Below are positions 16,441 to 24,892 of a DNA stretch of 58,891 nt, one piece after another. A program made the translations under genes and the position numbers. Position 1 is the first letter of the stretch. Each line of letters starts with the position of its first letter. The notes under the pieces are model-generated. The model ran no database searches. It saw only the letters and a program-made list of their open reading frames with translations, and was not told where the DNA came from. Source of the stretch: Kiritimatiellota bacterium (GTDB lineage Bacteria; Verrucomicrobiota; Kiritimatiellia; RFP12; UBA1067); NCBI GenBank assembly GCA_009778475.1, contig WRJS01000007.1, forward strand, positions 1 through 58,891, written 5' to 3'.

Positions 16441-19175
16441 CATTTCTTGCGCATGAAGCCCCTGATCGGGATGAGCGCATACGCCGCGCCGAGGGCGAAC
16501 GTCAGCGCGATGCCTTTCATGAGCAGAAGCCACGGGATGTGGAGGCGGATGGGCAGCCCGCCGAAGGGCATCCATGCGCGGGTCCAGGCGGTGAACACCC
16601 AGCCGACGCAAATGCCGAACAGCACGCTGGCGGCGATGCCGCTGATGAGCAGCACGGTGACTTCGTTGCAGAGCAGGGCGAAGAGTTGCCGCCGCGTCAT
16701 GCCGATGCCGCGCAGCATGGCGAACTCGTTGCGGCGCGATTGGATGTTGGCTTGCACGATGGCGGTGATGCCGACGGTGAGGAGGATGAGCGCGTAGAAC
16801 GGCAGCCGCGCGAGTGCGCCGATGAGTTGCGCGCCGCGCGCGATGGTGCCGTCGGCGATTTCGTCGCGCGGGTGGAGGGTGACGCGCGTTTCGCCGCCCT
16901 CGCGCCCCCTCGGTGGCGGCGTGAACGCCGCCACTGCAACTGGATGGGGCGAAGATGCCGAGGCTGTGGCTGGGTTGCGGATGGCGCTCAGCGTCTCTTT
17001 GAAGCGCGTGTCCACATCGGCGAACGCCGCGCCTTCTGCGAGGTTGAACCATGCGAAGCGGGCGGGGGCGTTTGCGCCGTCGAAGGCGGGGTCGGAGATG
17101 AACACGGGGGCGAGCGTCCCGAAGGGTGCGCCGTTGCGTCCGCGCAGCCCGGCGCGGGCGGTGACGAGGTGCCAGTTGATGTCCTCGATGCCCGTGATTT
17201 CCCATGTGTGCGTCGTGATGGTCTTGTCGGGGTGGACGCGGCGGATGGTGATGGCGTCGCCAATCGCGAAGCCGCCTTGACGCGCGAACATAGTTGGAAT
17301 GATGCACTGACCACTGACCACTGACCACTGACCACTGAAATTAATCACCAGCACGTTGTTCTGCTTGGGGCGGCTTCCGGCGAAGCGTTCGATTTTTTCG
17401 AGGAGCGGTTCGTCGAGGACGTGCTGTTCGGCGGTGAAGGGCTGGAAGTCGCGGATGCCGTCGAGGGCGGCGAAGCGTTCCACGGCGGCGGGCGGGATGC
17501 CTGATGGCTCGAACGAGGCGATGACGTCGGGCAGTTCGCGCGAGGGCACGAACGGCGCGATCATCGACGCACCCCAAATCTGAATAGCGCAGTAGGAGCC
17601 GAGCCCCGCCATGAGCGTGATCACGAGCGCTTGCGTGCGCCCGTAGGAGCGTCCCGTGGAGTTGCGGAGCAGGACATGGCTGCCGCCGCGTTCGACCGCA
17701 CGGAGCAGCGCGGGCAGCAGCCAGTACAGCCCGAGCAGGTGGCACGGGAGCCCGACGAGGAGGATGAGTGCGCTCAGCGTGACGGGCGGGCAACGGAACG
17801 GCAACAGCAGCAGCAGGGGCATCGGCGCGAGCAGTGCGCCCAGCGCGGTTTTCCGCACGGGCAGGCGCAGGGGCGTGACGGCTTCGGGGGTCAGCCCCGC
17901 GAGCGGTTCGGCGCGGAAGAGTTTTTTCAGCGGGGACACCAGCATGACGGCGGACACCGCCGCGAGCAGCGCGAGCGCGGCAACGGGCGCGACCGCATAC
18001 AGCGCGTTCGGGATGCCGTCGGGGAAATCGGCTTCGTGCGAGCGCGTGAAGGTGACGAGGATGCCGAACCCGACGGCGCACCCCAACGCCCACGCCACAG
18101 CGAGCAGTGCGGCGAGTTCGCGCACGATGAAGCGCACCAGTTGCCCGCGCGTCATGCCGAGGATGCGGTACTGCGCGAACACGCGCAGGCGCGTCTGGAT
18201 GCTGATGCGCACGGCGGTGCCGATGAGGCACGCCGCCATCAGCACCGCCAGCATGAGCAGGAGGGGGGCTTGGCGCTTGAAGTTTTTCAGCAGGTCGGAT
18301 TGCAGTTCCGCCACCAGCGCACGGCGGTCCACCACGCGGATGCCCGTCTGGTCGCCACACGCCGCGATGAGTTCCGCGCGCAACGCGAGCGCCGCGTCCT
18401 CGCGCCCCGTGCGGCAGAGGAGCAGGTTCGCCAGCGCGGGGTCGGCGAAGTCCGGCATGAGCGTCCGCATCACGTTGTCCGAGACGAACCCCGTGGGGAA
18501 GCCCGAGACCCACTTGCGGTTTTTCAGCAAGCCCACGAGCGTGGCGTTGACCACGCCCTGCCCCGTGGAGAGTTGGAGCGTCGTGCCGATTGCCGGCACG
18601 GCGAGATCGCGGCTGATGAACATCGATTCGGAGACGACCACCTCCGGCGTGTCCGCATCGGCGCGTGACCAGCGACCCTGCGACAACGCAAGCGGAGCAA
18701 TTCCTAACTCCTCATTCCCCATTCCTAATTTTCTCGAGACCGCGGTCATGCCCATGGTCAGCGGCGGCGTGGTCGAGAGCGTCGTGAAGCCCTCGTAGCG
18801 CACCTGTGCGCGGAAGATGGAGACCGCCTCCACGGCGCGGACGAGCGGGGAGTTGCGCGTGGCTTCGATCACCTCGGGCGGGATCATCAGCGTCGGCGCG
18901 CCCGGCACGAGTTCCTGGATGCCGAACCCTTTCGGCGCCGCGCCGCCCGCCCGCCCCGTCGCGACCCAGCAATCGTAAGGCGCGGACATCTCCGAAGCGA
19001 GCGTCGTGCGTTGCGACAGCGTCGTCACCGCAAACCCCAGCGTCCACACAAACAACGCCGCCGCCCCCGCCGCCCCGACCATGAGCGTCACGCTGCGGGC
19101 CAGCCCGATTGAACGAATGTAACGGAATAAACCTGTCATGCCTGATTTAACGTGAGAAGACGGCGTGCGGTTCAT
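16437..19175 (-). CDS. FtsX/MacB-like ABC transporter permease (two FtsX domains)
   Basis: A protein of about 912 residues (ATG at 19175; 19139 gives 900 and a typical short cytoplasmic N-terminus, while the frame is open to 19208). Topology is one helix, a large periplasmic domain, three to four helices (about 290-430), further helices, a second periplasmic domain and three C-terminal helices, the LolC/MacB pattern seen in two-domain permeases. No ATPase lies beside it. Three short dispersed repeats are embedded in frame: the GTGGCGGCGT palindrome at 16913-16934, a GACCACTGACCACTGACC tandem at about 17305-17338 (read as SGQWSVVSGQ) and an AATTCCTAACTCC block at about 18700-18731. It is convergent with the NapH-like gene (4-base overlap). 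The substrate is unknown. Confidence 0.75.
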   Translation of the reverse strand: MNRTPSSHVKSGMTGLFRYIRSIGLARSVTLMVGAAGAAALFVWTLGFAVTTLSQRTTLASEMSAPYDCWVATGRAGGAAPKGFGIQELVPGAPTLMIPPEVIEATRNSPLVRAVEAVSIFRAQVRYEGFTTLSTTPPLTMGMTAVSRKLGMGNEELGIAPLALSQGRWSRADADTPEVVVSESMFISRDLAVPAIGTTLQLSTGQGVVNATLVGLLKNRKWVSGFPTGFVSDNVMRTLMPDFADPALANLLLCRTGREDAALALRAELIAACGDQTGIRVVDRRALVAELQSDLLKNFKRQAPLLLMLAVLMAACLIGTAVRISIQTRLRVFAQYRILGMTRGQLVRFIVRELAALLAVAWALGCAVGFGILVTFTRSHEADFPDGIPNALYAVAPVAALALLAAVSAVMLVSPLKKLFRAEPLAGLTPEAVTPLRLPVRKTALGALLAPMPLLLLLPFRCPPVTLSALILLVGLPCHLLGLYWLLPALLRAVERGGSHVLLRNSTGRSYGRTQALVITLMAGLGSYCAIQIWGASMIAPFVPSRELPDVIASFEPSGIPPAAVERFAALDGIRDFQPFTAEQHVLDEPLLEKIERFAGSRPKQNNVLVINFSGQWSVVSGQCIIPTMFARQGGFAIGDAITIRRVHPDKTITTHTWEITGIEDINWHLVTARAGLRGRNGAPFGTLAPVFISDPAFDGANAPARFAWFNLAEGAAFADVDTRFKETLSAIRNPATASASSPHPVAVAAFTPPPRGREGGETRVTLHPRDEIADGTIARGAQLIGALARLPFYALILLTVGITAIVQANIQSRRNEFAMLRGIGMTRRQLFALLCNEVTVLLISGIAASVLFGICVGWVFTAWTRAWMPFGGLPIRLHIPWLLLMKGIALTFALGAAYALIPIRGFMRKKC

Positions 19176-19276
19176 CGTCCAAATGGGCGATATGGAGAAG
19201 GCCGCCATTCAAGCCGCACCCTTCTGGAGTGATTCATTTAATATTGAAATTTCCTCACTTTGTGTGAAATGTATGC

Positions 19277-19304
19277 TTGCTCCATCCATTGGAAATTGTA
19301 TATT
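19277..19304 (+). promoter_or_regulatory. Possible promoter of the cmr operon
   Basis: TTGCTC (19277-19282) and TATATT (19299-19304) are 16 bases apart in an AT-rich stretch that contrasts with its surroundings, 30 bases before cmr2. A block at 19231-19256 (GATTCATTTAATATTG...) recurs nearly unchanged at 56294-56319 upstream of the FHA gene. Confidence 0.4.
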
Positions 19305-19334
19305 ATATTTCTTTTTCATTAAAGGTTTTCAGGT

Positions 19335-20801
19335 ATGGATGATCTGCGGGATTCTTGGAGAGGTGAGGTGGCGGCGTTCTTGCGGGCGGCGTCGGATAAA
19401 CCTCCGGCGGGCGGCGGGGTGTCACCTGAGCTGCTGCTGTTTCAGATCGAGGGCGGCGAGGACTTTGTCGCCCAGGCGCATTCGGCAAGCGACCTGTGGT
19501 CGGGCGCGTGCCTGCTGTCGCGGCTGATGGCGCGTGCGATCAGGGCGGTGGCGGATGAGATGGGCGCGGAGGCGGTGGTGTTCCCGTGCGTCAAGGGCGA
19601 CGCGCTGGATGCGCCGCGGCAGGGCGTAGCGGCGTTACCGGACCGTTTCGTGGCGGTGGTGCCGGAGGGGCGCGGCCAGGAGCTTGCGCAGCGGGCGCAG
19701 GCGGCGTTGCGCGCGGAGCTTGCTGCGGTCGGCGAGACGGTCTATCAGGACGGCTGGGACAGGGCGTTGTGGGACGCGCAGGTGAAGCGGTTCCCGCGCA
19801 CCGTCTGGGTGACGTACGCTTGGCGGGCGCAGAACGGGTGGCTGGAGAATTACGCGGCGTTGGAGATGAAGCTCGCGGCCCGCCGCAACACGTATGATTT
19901 TGATGCTTGGCCGTCGAAGGGCAACGAGTATAAGGATGCGTTCTCGGGCGCGGAGGAGGCCCTTGCGGAGCTGGACGGGATGCCTTGCGGGGCGATGAGC
20001 CTCATCAAGCGCAACTGGTGGCGGAAGGAGCTGGGCGAGCGGCGTTTCCGCAACTATGGCGCGTATTATGGCGTCCTCACCATGGCGGGGGACTGGCTGC
20101 CGGAGATGGGGCGCGCGCAAAAGGCGCTCTCCCCGGCGACCTACCTCGCACGGGGCGAGGCACTGGCGCGTTTCGCGGCGGGCGCCCGGCAGGTGGTCGA
20201 GCGTTTCGGGGGAGACTTGCTCCGCGCGGGCGGCGAGGTGCTTGCCGTTGTGCCGGGCAGGGATGCCGTCCGCTGCGCTCAGCTGTTGCGCGACGCGTTC
20301 CGCAAGGAGACGGGCGGGGAGGTCGTCTGCGGCATTGCCATAGGGTATCGCGGGCTGCCGTTCCAGACGATGCTGCGCGATGCGTGCCGGATGCGGGAGG
20401 TGGCGCGTGAACGGCATGGCGGCGCGGGGATGTCGCTTGTCATTTACAGGCGTGCCGGGCAGGTCATCGAGTGGGGCTGCGCGTGGGCGTCGGTGGCGCT
20501 GGAGCTGATGGAGGCGGCCATGGTGCTGTCGGGCGCGCAGAAGCTGTCGAACCGTTTCACGTATGCGCTGGCGCAGTGCCTGCAGCCTTACGGGCTGGGG
20601 TCGCCCATCTTCTCGGGGCCGGTCATCCTGGCGGAGTTCGCGCGCGTGGTGTCCCGGCAGGGCAAGGGTGTGGGCGATGCGCTCCTGAACCTGGCGATGC
20701 AGTACCTGCACGATTTGTCCAAGGGCACCGTCGGGGACTTCCTGAACCTGTTCATGGTGGGGACCTTTCTTAACCGCACATCTGGAGGACGTTCAGAATG
20801 A
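19335..20801 (+). CDS. cmr2: Type III-B CRISPR Cas10 subunit Cmr2, HD-less and with degenerate cyclase motif
   Basis: A Cas10-family large subunit of only 488 residues, where Cmr2 proteins with an HD domain are usually 700-1000. It opens almost at the first palm domain: LLLFQIEGGEDFVAQAHSAS and DLWSGACLLSRLMARAI (about 53-69) match the usual start after the HD nuclease, so the HD region is missing. The palm region has TMAGDWLPEMG (about 249-259; usually DGD-x-M-G), and the cyclase GGDD is replaced by GGEV (residues 299-302, in LRAGGEVLAVVPG). A helical C-terminal D4-like domain follows. In active systems HD cuts ssDNA and GGDD makes cyclic oligoadenylate; both appear lost here. The stop overlaps cmr3 by 4 bases. 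Confidence 0.85.
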   Translation: MDDLRDSWRGEVAAFLRAASDKPPAGGGVSPELLLFQIEGGEDFVAQAHSASDLWSGACLLSRLMARAIRAVADEMGAEAVVFPCVKGDALDAPRQGVAALPDRFVAVVPEGRGQELAQRAQAALRAELAAVGETVYQDGWDRALWDAQVKRFPRTVWVTYAWRAQNGWLENYAALEMKLAARRNTYDFDAWPSKGNEYKDAFSGAEEALAELDGMPCGAMSLIKRNWWRKELGERRFRNYGAYYGVLTMAGDWLPEMGRAQKALSPATYLARGEALARFAAGARQVVERFGGDLLRAGGEVLAVVPGRDAVRCAQLLRDAFRKETGGEVVCGIAIGYRGLPFQTMLRDACRMREVARERHGGAGMSLVIYRRAGQVIEWGCAWASVALELMEAAMVLSGAQKLSNRFTYALAQCLQPYGLGSPIFSGPVILAEFARVVSRQGKGVGDALLNLAMQYLHDLSKGTVGDFLNLFMVGTFLNRTSGGRSE

Positions 20802-21835
20802 AGACTTTTGAGATTATCCCGCGCGACATCCTGTTTCTGGGCGACGCGCGCGCCATGTCGGCGCGGGACGTGGGGCGCGGCGCGAACTGGCCGCGGCCGG
20901 ATCAGCTTAACGCGGCGCTGCACCATGCCTTCCGGCAGGCCGCGCCGCACCACTTCGGCGGGCTCAAGACGTTCGGCCCGTTCCCGAGGGCGGCCGGGGG
21001 GCTTTGCCTGCCCTGCCCGCTGGACTGGGACATGGGGCTGGTGCCGTGCGGGGGGCTGGACCTGCCTGCGCCGCTGACCCGCGCCTTCGCCTCGAAGCGG
21101 AAGGGCGCGGCGGCGCTCCCGCAGTGGATCTCGCAGGCGGACTACGCGAAGTACCTCAACGGCGAGGACGCGGGCCAGCCGGCCCCTTGCGCTGTCTTCG
21201 ATGTCGAGCGCAACACGGGCGTCATAATCGACGAGCTGACGGAGAAGGTGGAGGCGGGGAACACGTATCAGGCCGAGTACCTGCGCTTGCGCGAAGGCGT
21301 GACGCTGGCGTTTGCGGCGGAGTACAAGGACGACGGGCATCATGAGCGGTTCGCGGACGTGTTCGAGCGCCTGCTGGCGACCCGCACCTTCATCCTCGGC
21401 GGGCAGCAGGGCGTGGTCTGCGTGCGCGAGGCGGCGCCGTTCGCGATCCCGCGGCCGGCGGCCTTGTCCACGCCTTACCTGCGCTGGACGCTGCTGACAC
21501 CGGCGCTCTTCGCGGGCGGCTGGCTGCCCGGCTGGTGCCGGGACACGAAGGGGAACGCGCCGCTGGGCACGGTCATGTTCAGGGATTATTCTTTCGCGCG
21601 GCTGGTCGCCGCCCGCGTCGGCAAGCCGCTTGCCTTTTCCGGGTGGGATCCTGTGGCGAACCAGCCCAAGCCGACGTCGCTGGCCGTGCCGGCCGGCTCG
21701 TCCTATGTCTTCGACTGCGGCTCAGTCGAGGACGCGCGCAAGCTGGCGGAGCGCCTCGATTACCCCAGGACCCTCAGCGACCAGTACGGCGAGAAGGGCT
21801 TCGGGCTGGGCGTCTGCTCGAGCGTTCACATTTGA
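20798..21835 (+). CDS. cmr3: Type III-B CRISPR protein Cmr3 (Cas5 family)
   Basis: The 345-residue protein has the Cmr3 opening IIPRDILFLGDARAMSARD (the I-x-P-x-D-x-L-F-x-x-x-R-P pattern) and the later TFILGGQQGVVCV segment that corresponds to the conserved glycine-rich loop near the middle of Cmr3. The end reads GEKGFGLGVCSS, again a Gly-rich loop as in RAMP proteins. Cmr3 caps the 5' repeat-derived tag of the crRNA together with Cmr2. It starts at ATGA overlapping the cmr2 stop, with GGAGG upstream. Confidence 0.88.
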   Translation: MKTFEIIPRDILFLGDARAMSARDVGRGANWPRPDQLNAALHHAFRQAAPHHFGGLKTFGPFPRAAGGLCLPCPLDWDMGLVPCGGLDLPAPLTRAFASKRKGAAALPQWISQADYAKYLNGEDAGQPAPCAVFDVERNTGVIIDELTEKVEAGNTYQAEYLRLREGVTLAFAAEYKDDGHHERFADVFERLLATRTFILGGQQGVVCVREAAPFAIPRPAALSTPYLRWTLLTPALFAGGWLPGWCRDTKGNAPLGTVMFRDYSFARLVAARVGKPLAFSGWDPVANQPKPTSLAVPAGSSYVFDCGSVEDARKLAERLDYPRTLSDQYGEKGFGLGVCSSVHI

Positions 21836-21870
21836 CAATCAATCACCATACGATAAAAGGAAAACCAACC

Positions 21871-22677
21871 ATGAAACAGAGTATCCTCACGTTCTTAACC
21901 CGCACGCCCCTGCACGTCGGCGCGGGCACATCCATCGGCGTCGTTGACCAGCTCGTCGTGCGCGAGCGCCACACCCGGTTCCCCGTCATCCCCGGCTCCG
22001 GCATCAAGGGGGTCCTGCGCGACCTCTTCGGCGGCTCCGGGCCGGAGAGCGATGCCGCCTTCGGCAACAACGATCAGGCGGGGAGCCTGTTCATCGGGGA
22101 AGGCAAGCTGCTGGCGTTCCCCGTGCGCTCGGCGAAGGGCGGTTTCGCGTGGCTGACGTGCCCGCTGGCCCTTAGCCGCGCGGCGCGCGACTGCGGCTTC
22201 ACCTATGCCGTCGCGGACATCAAGCTGGCGGACGACCAGGCGTGGGTCACGGAGGAGAGCGAGCTGATGCTCGGCATCAAGGTCATCTTCGAGGAGTACC
22301 CGCTGCTCGTCTCCGGCAAGCAGCTGGGGCCCGTGCTGGCGGCCTTCCAAGGGCTCTCCGACGATGAGACGTGGAAGATGCTGCCCAAGAAACTGGCCGT
22401 CGTCTCCGACGAGTTCTTCCAGCACTTCGCGGAGAACGCCTGCGAGATCGCGCAGCACATCCGCATCGACGACACCACGGGCATCGTCGCGGACGGCGCG
22501 CTGTTCAATCAGGAGAACGTGCCGTCCGAGGCGCTGTTCTACGCCGTCATCAACGCCAAGAGCGACGTGAGCCTCGGTGCGCTGGCCGCGAAGCTGGACG
22601 GGGCGGGGAACATCCTGCAGATGGGCGCCAACGCCTCCACGGGGCTTGGCTGGTGCTCCACGAAACTGTTGAAATAA
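21871..22677 (+). CDS. cmr4: Type III-B CRISPR backbone RNase Cmr4 (Cas7 family)
   Basis: The 268-residue protein forms the repeated backbone of the Cmr complex and cuts target RNA every 6 nucleotides in studied systems. The N-terminal signature RTPLHVGAGTSIGVVDQLV contains the aspartate (about residue 27) that matches the catalytic Asp of known Cmr4. The next landmark is FPVIPGSGIKGVLRDLF, the I-P-G-S-x-x-K-G motif. The C-terminal NILQMGANASTGLGWC carries the Gly-rich RAMP loop. The start at 21871 gives the canonical N-terminus, 35 bases after cmr3. Because the Asp is kept, RNA cleavage is probably intact. Confidence 0.92.
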   Translation: MKQSILTFLTRTPLHVGAGTSIGVVDQLVVRERHTRFPVIPGSGIKGVLRDLFGGSGPESDAAFGNNDQAGSLFIGEGKLLAFPVRSAKGGFAWLTCPLALSRAARDCGFTYAVADIKLADDQAWVTEESELMLGIKVIFEEYPLLVSGKQLGPVLAAFQGLSDDETWKMLPKKLAVVSDEFFQHFAENACEIAQHIRIDDTTGIVADGALFNQENVPSEALFYAVINAKSDVSLGALAAKLDGAGNILQMGANASTGLGWCSTKLLK

Positions 22678-22687
22678 GGGGGCCGAG

Positions 22688-23020
22688 ATGAAGAACCTAG
22701 AGCAGATCCGCGCGAAGAACGCGCTCGCCGCCAAAATCGGGACCGGCAAGGAGGGCGGCGAGTCCGTCGCCAAGAAAGTCCCCACGATGATCATCGAGAA
22801 CGGCTTCCTCGGGGCCTACGCCTTCGCGATCGAGAACGGGAAAGGGTACCTCGACGTGTTCAACGCCGTCATCACCCACCTGACCGAAATCGGCCTTGTC
22901 CCGCCGGGCAAAGGGACCGTCGGGCATTTCTGCGAGATGGACGCTAATGCGCTCCGCGCCGTCACGGCCGAGGCGATGGCCTACCTCAACTACCTGCGCC
23001 GCCTCGCCAAGGCCAACTGA
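22688..23020 (+). CDS. cmr5: Type III-B CRISPR small subunit Cmr5 (Cas11)
   Basis: A 110-residue helical protein with the Cmr5 opening NLEQIRAKNALAAK (usual pattern: E-Q-x-R-A-x-x-A) and the typical PTMIIENGFLGAYAFAI segment (M-I-x-x-N-G-L-x-x-x-x-A-F). Cmr5 lines the inner face of the complex and contacts the target RNA strand. It lies 10 bases after cmr4 and 22 bases before cmr6. Confidence 0.9.
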   Translation: MKNLEQIRAKNALAAKIGTGKEGGESVAKKVPTMIIENGFLGAYAFAIENGKGYLDVFNAVITHLTEIGLVPPGKGTVGHFCEMDANALRAVTAEAMAYLNYLRRLAKAN

Positions 23021-23042
23021 GGCGCCCCCCGAAGGATCCAAC

Positions 23043-24059
23043 ATGATTACGATGCTCAACGAGATTGTCGCGCAGCAACAGCAGGTGGAGTCCCCCTCGC
23101 TCCGGCTCCAGAAGTTCGTGCGGCTGGAGAAGAATTCCAAGCGGGGGGAGATCGAGGCGGTCATCAACTGCCACAACCGCTATGCCAAGCCGGTGCCCCC
23201 GTTCGCCCCCCCCGGGTCGGTGACGTTTGAGGCGGTCCTTGAGTCGCGGATGATCATCAACCAGTCAGGCGGGATACTGGAGAACGCGGGCATCAGCCTG
23301 CACCCGTTCTTCGGCTCGCCCTGCATCCCCGGCAGCGCGGTCAAGGGCCTCGCCCGCCACGCCGCATTCTGCGAGAGCGGGTCCGCCGAGACCGAGGATA
23401 TTAAACGCATCTTCGGCGGCGCTGACGACTGCGGGACGGTCTCCTTCCTCCCCGCCGTACCCAAGGGCAAGTTCGCGCTCGCCATGGACATCACGAACTG
23501 CCACCACTCTGGCTACTACTCCGGCAAACTGCCGGACGCGACGGACAACGAGCAGCCCAACCCACAGCACTTCCCCGCCGTCGAGAAGGGGGCGACCTTC
23601 CGTTTCACAATCGCCCCCCTGCGCGGCGCGCCCAAAGACGACCTGGAGAAGGCCAAGGCATGGCTCCGCAAGGCCCTGACCGAGCACGGCGCCGGCGCGA
23701 AGACCGCCGCCGGCTACGGCTGGTTCTGGTTCGACACCGAGGCCGAGGCGCACGAGGCCCAGCGCCTCGCCGAGGCCGAGCAGAAACGCCTGGAGGCCGA
23801 GCAGCGCGAGCAGGCCCTCGCGGCCCTCTCGCCGATTGACCGCGCCACCCAGGAGATACTCGCCCTCGCGCAGGAGTCCTTCGCCCATTTCGCCAAGGCC
23901 CTCGCCGCCAAAACCCCCGATGAGCAACGCGCCTTCATCACCATCCTCAAGACCAACAAGGACAAGAAGGAGTGGTGGAAGACGAAGAAGAAGAAAGACA
24001 CCGCGCTGGCCGACGCCATCCGCGCCGTCGCTGCGCAAGTGAAGGAGGAACTGCCGTGA
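23043..24059 (+). CDS. cmr6: Type III-B CRISPR protein Cmr6 (Cas7 family) with helical C-terminal extension
   Basis: The 338-residue protein contains PCIPGSAVKGLARHAAF (about 99-115, the RAMP I-P-G-S-x-x-K-G motif), RIFGGADDCGTVSFLPAVP, a MDITNCHHSGYY segment and the late GAGAKTAAGYGWF loop, all usual in Cmr6. After about residue 235 there is a charged helical extension of roughly 100 residues (AEAEQKRLEAEQREQ), longer than in most Cmr6 proteins. Cmr6 caps the 3' end of the backbone. AAGGA precedes the ATG at 23043; earlier in-frame ATGs overlap cmr5. Confidence 0.9.
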   Translation: MITMLNEIVAQQQQVESPSLRLQKFVRLEKNSKRGEIEAVINCHNRYAKPVPPFAPPGSVTFEAVLESRMIINQSGGILENAGISLHPFFGSPCIPGSAVKGLARHAAFCESGSAETEDIKRIFGGADDCGTVSFLPAVPKGKFALAMDITNCHHSGYYSGKLPDATDNEQPNPQHFPAVEKGATFRFTIAPLRGAPKDDLEKAKAWLRKALTEHGAGAKTAAGYGWFWFDTEAEAHEAQRLAEAEQKRLEAEQREQALAALSPIDRATQEILALAQESFAHFAKALAAKTPDEQRAFITILKTNKDKKEWWKTKKKKDTALADAIRAVAAQVKEELP

Positions 24060-24880
24060 TTTATACTAGCCGACTGACGTTCATCACGCCCGCCTTTCTC
24101 GCCGGCTCCAATCAGAACACCCCCGAACTCCGCGCAGCCTCCATCCGCGGCCAGCTGCGCTGGTGGTTCCGCGTGCTGGGCGGGACCCGCGAGCAGGAGG
24201 CCCAGACCTTCGGGGGCATCCACGGGGAGTCCATCGCCAGCAAGGTGGTGGTCAGGGTCCACGCCGTCGCCGCGCAGGTCGCGCCCTCGCTGACCTTCAA
24301 TCCCATGTCCGACTTCGGCTACATCTACTATTTCGCGGAGGTCTCCGGCAAGAAGGAAGGCATACACCGGACGCTGCAGGGCTCGTACTTCGCGCCTGGG
24401 ACGCAGTTCACCCTGAGCGTCACCGAGCGCCGCCCCCTCGGGCCGCGCGAGCGCGCCCTCGTGGACAGCGCCGCGCAATGCCTCGCGCGCCTCGGCTGCC
24501 TAGGGCTGCGCGCCTCGCGCGGCTGCGGCGCGATGACGGAAGAGCCCGTCCTCGAACGCGCGATGTTCGCCGCGTGGACCAGGTCCCTCCCGAAGGACTT
24601 CATCGTGCGTTGCGCCTCGGACAGGGTGTATAAGGACTGGAAAAGCTGCCAGGAGTCCCTGAGCGCGTTCCTGCGCGAGTTCAGGAAGGCCGGTCATCTC
24701 TCCAGCAAGACGGCGAGCGCGCTGGGCTACAGCAACGGCAGGGAGCGCGAGAGCTCCGCCCTGCGGCTGCGCCCCGTGCTGGTCAAGGAAGGGTACCTCC
24801 CCGTCGTCATGTACACCGACGCCGCCTGTGCGCAGAACTCCCTCGCGGCGCTGGTCTCCCGGATGAACGACCGTGTCTGA
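24056..24880 (+). CDS. cmr1: Type III-B CRISPR protein Cmr1 (Cas7 family)
   Basis: The 274-residue protein starts with GTG at 24056, overlapping the cmr6 stop (GTGA), and reads VIYTSRLTFITPAFLAGSNQ, then ELRAASIRGQLRWWFRVLGG. This is the Cmr1 signature (P-x-x-x-x-x-a-E-l-R-x-x-S-i-K-G-x-L-R-w-W-w-R), with Arg in place of the usual Lys. FGGIHGESIASKVVV and LGLRASRGCGAM follow. Cmr1 sits at the 3' end of the complex. The gene ends about 20 bases before the repeat array, so array and operon could share a transcript in the + direction. Confidence 0.9.
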   Translation: MIYTSRLTFITPAFLAGSNQNTPELRAASIRGQLRWWFRVLGGTREQEAQTFGGIHGESIASKVVVRVHAVAAQVAPSLTFNPMSDFGYIYYFAEVSGKKEGIHRTLQGSYFAPGTQFTLSVTERRPLGPRERALVDSAAQCLARLGCLGLRASRGCGAMTEEPVLERAMFAAWTRSLPKDFIVRCASDRVYKDWKSCQESLSAFLREFRKAGHLSSKTASALGYSNGRERESSALRLRPVLVKEGYLPVVMYTDAACAQNSLAALVSRMNDRV

Positions 24881-24892
24881 CGAATGGCTTCG

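Noticed and set aside
15154..17328. 724-codon antisense frame across the NapH-like and permease genes
   Set aside because: It is Arg/His/Pro-rich, typical of antisense reading of GC-rich genes; both real genes on the other frames have clear family motifs.
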